Origin: an uncultured Microbacteriaceae bacterium
GTDB lineage: Bacteria; Actinomycetota; Actinomycetes; Actinomycetales; Microbacteriaceae
Direction of reading: 5' to 3'
DNA: 7,910 nt
NCBI GenBank assembly: GCA_946481135.1
Contig: CAMLMQ010000145.1
Span: 1 to 7,910 of the forward strand
Shown: piece by piece, positions 5,683 to 7,910 of the stretch
How the letters are laid out: each line of letters begins with the position of its first letter
How positions within the stretch are numbered: the stretch's first letter is position 1
The notes under the pieces: generated by a model
Told to the model about the DNA's origin: nothing
The model's input: the letters and a program-made list of their open reading frames with translations, nothing else
Database searches by the model: none
Translations under genes and position numbers: made by a program

Positions 5683-6107
5683 GCGACATCCCTCGCGTCG
5701 CGCAACTGCGCCTCGTGCTCGAATCCGCCGACCTCGACGCCGCCGTCGCGTTCTACCGCGACGTCCTGGGGCTGCCGGAGCGCGAGTCGTTCGACGGTCC
5801 CGGCGGTGCGCGCGTCGTCATCCTCGACGTGCCGACCGCGACGCTCGAACTCGCGAACCCCGCCCAGGTGGCCTTCATCGACGACGTCGAGGTGGGACGG
5901 CGGGCGGCGCACACCTTCCCCCTGACCGTGCGCGTCGCGTTCGAGGTGCCCGACGCGGCGGCGGCGGCGGCCCGACTGGAGGAGGCCGGAACGGAACTCG
6001 TCGCGGCGCCCGTCGAGACCCCGTGGCGCTCGCTCAACGCGCGCTTCGAAGCGCCCGACGGGATGCCGTTGACGGTGTTCGAGGAGCTCGATCAGCCCTC
6101 GGAGTAG
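5679..6107 (+). CDS. VOC / glyoxalase-fold protein
   Basis: A 142-residue protein with the two beta-alpha-beta-beta-beta modules of the vicinal oxygen chelate superfamily (glyoxalase I, bleomycin-resistance and dioxygenase relatives). Module 1 is VAQLRLVLESADLDAAVAFYRDVLGLPE, ending with ATLELANP. Module 2 is VRVAFEVPDAAAAAARLEEAGTELV, ending with RFEAPDGMPLTVFEEL, which has the familiar xDPDG-like turn. The first- and fifth-strand positions that carry metal-binding His in glyoxalase I hold Arg/Leu and Arg/Ala here, while the strand-final Glu residues remain. A binding or bleomycin-resistance-like role is therefore as likely as metal-dependent catalysis. The ATG overlaps the GNAT stop by 4 bp; the longer upstream open frame (to 4764) is a shadow of ung and the GNAT gene. 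The final 16 bp overlap the 3' end of the opposing lipoprotein gene. Confidence 0.87.
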   Translation: MSDIPRVAQLRLVLESADLDAAVAFYRDVLGLPERESFDGPGGARVVILDVPTATLELANPAQVAFIDDVEVGRRAAHTFPLTVRVAFEVPDAAAAAARLEEAGTELVAAPVETPWRSLNARFEAPDGMPLTVFEELDQPSE

Positions 6108-6712
6108 ACCTGGGAGGTGACCTCGTCGACGAGCTCGGTCGCCTCCGCGAAGCGGTCCTCTCCGCCGACGGCCTCGATGACCGACACCCAGCTGTCGGTG
6201 CGGATGACGTGGAGCTCGCCGGGGGAGCTCACGTCGTCACCGATGCGCGCATACGACAGCGCGCCGTCGCGTTCGGATTCGATGAGCCCGCTGTCGATGA
6301 GCTGACGCACGATGCCCTGCCGGTTCGCGGTCGTGATCGGGGCGACGGACACGATGACCGTCGTGGCCGGCGCCTCCTCGTCGCCCCAGACGCACGTGAT
6401 GCCGCCCGCCCGCTCCTCGGGGGTCGGGTCGACGAAGTAGTCCTCGCCGTAGAGGCCGCCCGGCCCGCCGAGCAGGTCGCGCCCCTCGTCGGCGAACCGC
6501 CCCACGGTCTCGGCGGTGAGCAGTTCGGAGCACTGACGCGGCATCCGGAATTCCCGCACCGCGGGCGCGTCGTCGCCGGGCGTCGCCGACGGCGTCGGAT
6601 CGGGGTCGGGGGCGACGGTCTCGTCGTCGTCGACCGCGGCGGGGGCCGGGCTGCAGCCCGCGAGGAGCAGGAGGACGAGCAGCGCTCCTCCGAACCCCGA
6701 TCGCACGCGCAT
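6092..6712 (-). CDS. Secreted lipoprotein of unknown function (possibly DUF3558-like)
   Basis: A 206-residue predicted lipoprotein. The signal is MRVRSG, a hydrophobic core GALLVLLLLAG, and the lipobox LAGC with the lipidated Cys at C20. It would be anchored on the outer face of the membrane. A disordered acidic and Pro/Thr-rich linker follows (about 21-54). A folded domain then has CSELLTAETVGRF (C61) and ITCVWGDEE (C107), two cysteines that could pair. This Cys-LLT ... C-x-W layout resembles the DUF3558 group of actinobacterial lipoproteins, but I cannot confirm the family. ATG 6712 is chosen because it begins the signal peptide and follows GGAGG by 5 nt; the frame is open further upstream but antisense-like. 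It follows the ABC permease gene by 44 bp and may be co-transcribed or use its own TACATT element. Its last 16 bp overlap the opposing VOC gene. Confidence 0.8.
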   Translation of the reverse strand: MRVRSGFGGALLVLLLLAGCSPAPAAVDDDETVAPDPDPTPSATPGDDAPAVREFRMPRQCSELLTAETVGRFADEGRDLLGGPGGLYGEDYFVDPTPEERAGGITCVWGDEEAPATTVIVSVAPITTANRQGIVRQLIDSGLIESERDGALSYARIGDDVSSPGELHVIRTDSWVSVIEAVGGEDRFAEATELVDEVTSQVYSEG

Positions 6713-6737
6713 CCCGGCCTCCCTGTCGCGTGGAGCG

Positions 6738-6743
6738 AATGTA
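6738..6743 (-). promoter_or_regulatory. Possible -10 element (TACATT) of the lipoprotein gene
   Basis: The minus strand reads TACATT in the 44-bp gap between the permease and lipoprotein genes. A start about 7 nt downstream would give a leader near 20 nt holding the GGGAGG ribosome site. There is no clear -35 box. The alternative is simple readthrough from the ABC operon. Confidence 0.35.
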
Positions 6744-6746
6744 CCA

Positions 6747-6767
6747 CCCGGATCCGTCAGGACCGGG
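6747..6767 (-). terminator. Small hairpin straddling the permease stop codon
   Basis: CCCGG-A-TCC (6747-6755) pairs with GGACCGGG (6760-6767): eight base pairs, one bulged base and a 4-nt loop. On the minus strand the loop TGAC contains the permease stop TGA. No T-tract follows. It could weakly end or attenuate the ABC operon transcript before the lipoprotein gene, or protect the 3' end. Chance pairing is possible in DNA this GC-rich. Confidence 0.3.
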
Positions 6768-7539
6768 GGGTCGCCTTCCGCAGGATCAGGTACGCCGCGA
6801 CGACGGCGACACCCGACACGATGAGGCTGAGGGCATAGGCGCCCGTGAAGCCCACGCTGACGAAGAAGTCGCCCACGGCGCCCCACGACCCGCTCGCGGT
6901 CAGCAGTGCCACGCCGCCCAGCACGAGCAGGGACAGCAGCGAGAAGAAGAGGATGAGGCCCCGCGCCTTCCACCGCACGTACATCGCCCCGAAGGCGCTG
7001 CCGAGCGCGAAGAAGAAGAGGAAGAGCGCGAAGACGTGGAACGCGCGCAGCCACCACGGGGAGTCGATCCCGAAGTAGATCGCGTTGAACATCGCACCGC
7101 CGAGGCCCCAGCCGTTCGTCCACGTCTCGATCGCGGTGAGCAGCACGAAGACCGCGGAGTAGAGCACCGCGAGCGCGACGAAGGTGAGCACGGAGCCGAT
7201 GACGTAGTCGCGGCGGGTGGACCCGAAGCCGAGCGCGAACGAGAACGACGAGTTCATCGCCATGATCGCGATGACCATCATGTAGACGAAGATCCACAGG
7301 GTGGCGCCGCTGTACTGGAAGCCGTTGGAGACGCCCTGCACCGTCTCAGGGTCGTTCGGGGCCGCGGTGCGCACGATCCACCAGATGACCCAGTTGGCGG
7401 CGAAGATCAGTCCGACGACGTAGAGCGGCGGCCAGAAGATCGTGAACTGGTTCGCGGCGTGCAGGCGCGCGACGTTGGTCAGCCGCGAGCCGAGGGGACG
7501 CGCCGACGGGGCGGCGAGGGTGAGCGGGAGGGCGGTCAT
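6757..7539 (-). CDS. ABC transporter permease (ABC-2-like membrane subunit)
   Basis: A 260-residue membrane protein, the likely transmembrane partner of the ATPase encoded just upstream; together they would form an exporter in the cytoplasmic membrane. Six hydrophobic segments can be drawn, near 36-57, 82-100, 113-135, 167-186, 193-214 and 235-253. After the second comes FALGFGSTRRDYVIGS (101-116), the G-x-[ST]-R-R-x-[FY]-x-x-G signature of ABC-2 permeases, placed just before helix 3 as usual. The N-terminal 30 residues are soluble. The ATG overlaps the ATPase stop as ATGA, and AAGGAG lies 8 nt upstream, so translation is coupled. The substrate is unknown: small ABC-2 pairs of this layout serve drugs, bacteriocin immunity or envelope stress, and nothing here decides among these. 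Confidence 0.82.
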   Translation of the reverse strand: MTALPLTLAAPSARPLGSRLTNVARLHAANQFTIFWPPLYVVGLIFAANWVIWWIVRTAAPNDPETVQGVSNGFQYSGATLWIFVYMMVIAIMAMNSSFSFALGFGSTRRDYVIGSVLTFVALAVLYSAVFVLLTAIETWTNGWGLGGAMFNAIYFGIDSPWWLRAFHVFALFLFFFALGSAFGAMYVRWKARGLILFFSLLSLLVLGGVALLTASGSWGAVGDFFVSVGFTGAYALSLIVSGVAVVAAYLILRKATPRS

Positions 7540-7910
7540 GCGCGGGGCTCCTTGTCGGTGTCGAGGGGCTGTTCTTGGAAGTCCACGGCGCGACCGGTCG
7601 TCAGGCGCACCACGAGCTGCTGGAGGGAGACGGGCCCGAGCTCGAGTCCGGCGGCGCGAGCCGCCTGCTGCTCGGCGGGGGAGAGGCCGGCGACGGTGAG
7701 CGAGACGAGCCCGCCGATCGCGTCGCGGTGGAGCACCTCGCGGGATCCCACGAAGGTCTCGACTGCCTCGCGGCCTCCGACGACGGTCGTGGCGGAGCCG
7801 CGCAGCTCGTCGGCGGGGCTGTCGACGAGGATCGCGCCGTCGTCGATCACGATGACATGTTCGAGCAGGTCGCTCACCTCGTCGATCAGGTGGGTCGAGA
7901 GCACGATGGT
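7536..7910 (-). CDS. ABC transporter ATP-binding protein, N-terminal part outside window
   Basis: Only the last 124 codons are present. The visible frame begins TIVLSTHLIDEVSDLLEHVIVIDDG: STHLIDEV is the H-loop (switch histidine) that follows Walker B and the D-loop, and VIVIDDGAILVDSP is the usual next strand-turn. The Walker A, signature and Walker B motifs must lie beyond position 7910. About 90 residues of C-terminal accessory domain follow, including GPVSLQQLVVRLT, as in drug- and bacteriocin-type exporters. The frame is open through position 7910, so the GTG at 7904 is an internal Val codon and not a start. The stop overlaps the permease ATG by 4 bp (ATGA), making an ATPase-permease operon with the lipoprotein gene downstream. 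Confidence 0.9.
   Translation of the reverse strand, partial: TIVLSTHLIDEVSDLLEHVIVIDDGAILVDSPADELRGSATTVVGGREAVETFVGSREVLHRDAIGGLVSLTVAGLSPAEQQAARAAGLELGPVSLQQLVVRLTTGRAVDFQEQPLDTDKEPRA

Noticed and set aside
6122..6133. 12-bp palindrome CTCGTCGACGAG in the lipoprotein coding region
   Set aside because: Isolated, inside coding sequence, made of very common codons for this composition, with no flanking structure; probably chance.
4874..6838. Plus-strand 654-residue open frame spanning several genes
   Set aside because: Arg/Ser-rich frame crossing ung, GNAT, VOC and the lipoprotein, each of which has recognisable motifs in another frame.
7902..7904. GTG as a start of a 122-residue protein
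   Set aside because: The frame continues to the window edge with Thr-Ile before it, matching the conserved strand before the H-loop, so the GTG is an internal Val of a truncated ABC ATPase.
1..7910. A possible undescribed defence, biosynthetic or mobile system
   Set aside because: Every gene falls in a common chromosomal family, strands alternate frequently, and there are no integrase, transposase, toxin-antitoxin, nuclease-effector or phage features.

Overview
The window is GC-rich DNA with third codon positions almost always G or C, tightly packed genes and several leaderless gene starts. This points to a high-GC actinobacterium. Family content and the actinobacterial form of the Ung active site (GQDPYP) fit Microbacteriaceae or a close relative, but that placement is inferred from style, not from a marker gene. 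There is no stretch of more than about 300 bases without a gene. No rRNA, tRNA, CRISPR array, IS element or phage gene is visible.

Layout from left to right. (1) The minus strand carries the first 284 codons of a PLP-dependent O-acetylhomoserine sulfhydrylase (metY), followed upstream by a membrane acyltransferase (acyltransferase-3 / fucose 4-O-acetylase type). (2) The acyltransferase is divergent, across 36 bp, from a plus-strand short-chain dehydrogenase. (3) The dehydrogenase converges, with a 3-bp gap, on a minus-strand 14-helix MFS transporter. (4) The MFS gene is divergent, across 39 bp, from a plus-strand uracil-DNA glycosylase (ung). (5) Ung is followed by a two-gene unit: a PAT-type GNAT acetyltransferase and a VOC/glyoxalase-fold protein, overlapping by ATGA. 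(6) The VOC gene runs 16 bp into the 3' end of a minus-strand lipoprotein. (7) The lipoprotein lies downstream of an ABC-2-type permease, whose start overlaps by ATGA the stop of an ABC ATPase cut by the right edge.

Functionally this is a set of ordinary chromosomal genes (sulfur amino-acid synthesis, envelope modification, redox, efflux, DNA repair, small-molecule acetylation, an ABC exporter operon). I do not see a new multi-gene system. The unusual content is regulatory. Five genes (acyltransferase, SDR, MFS, ung, GNAT) have a TANNNT -10-like hexamer exactly 6 nt before the start codon, the signature of leaderless transcription. Four of these form two back-to-back divergent pairs whose promoters must overlap physically, and one uses the stop codon of ung as the first three bases of its hexamer. 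The other clear signal is a long near-perfect hairpin inside the last codons of the MFS gene, 18 nt after the dehydrogenase stop. It looks like a terminator built into coding sequence.
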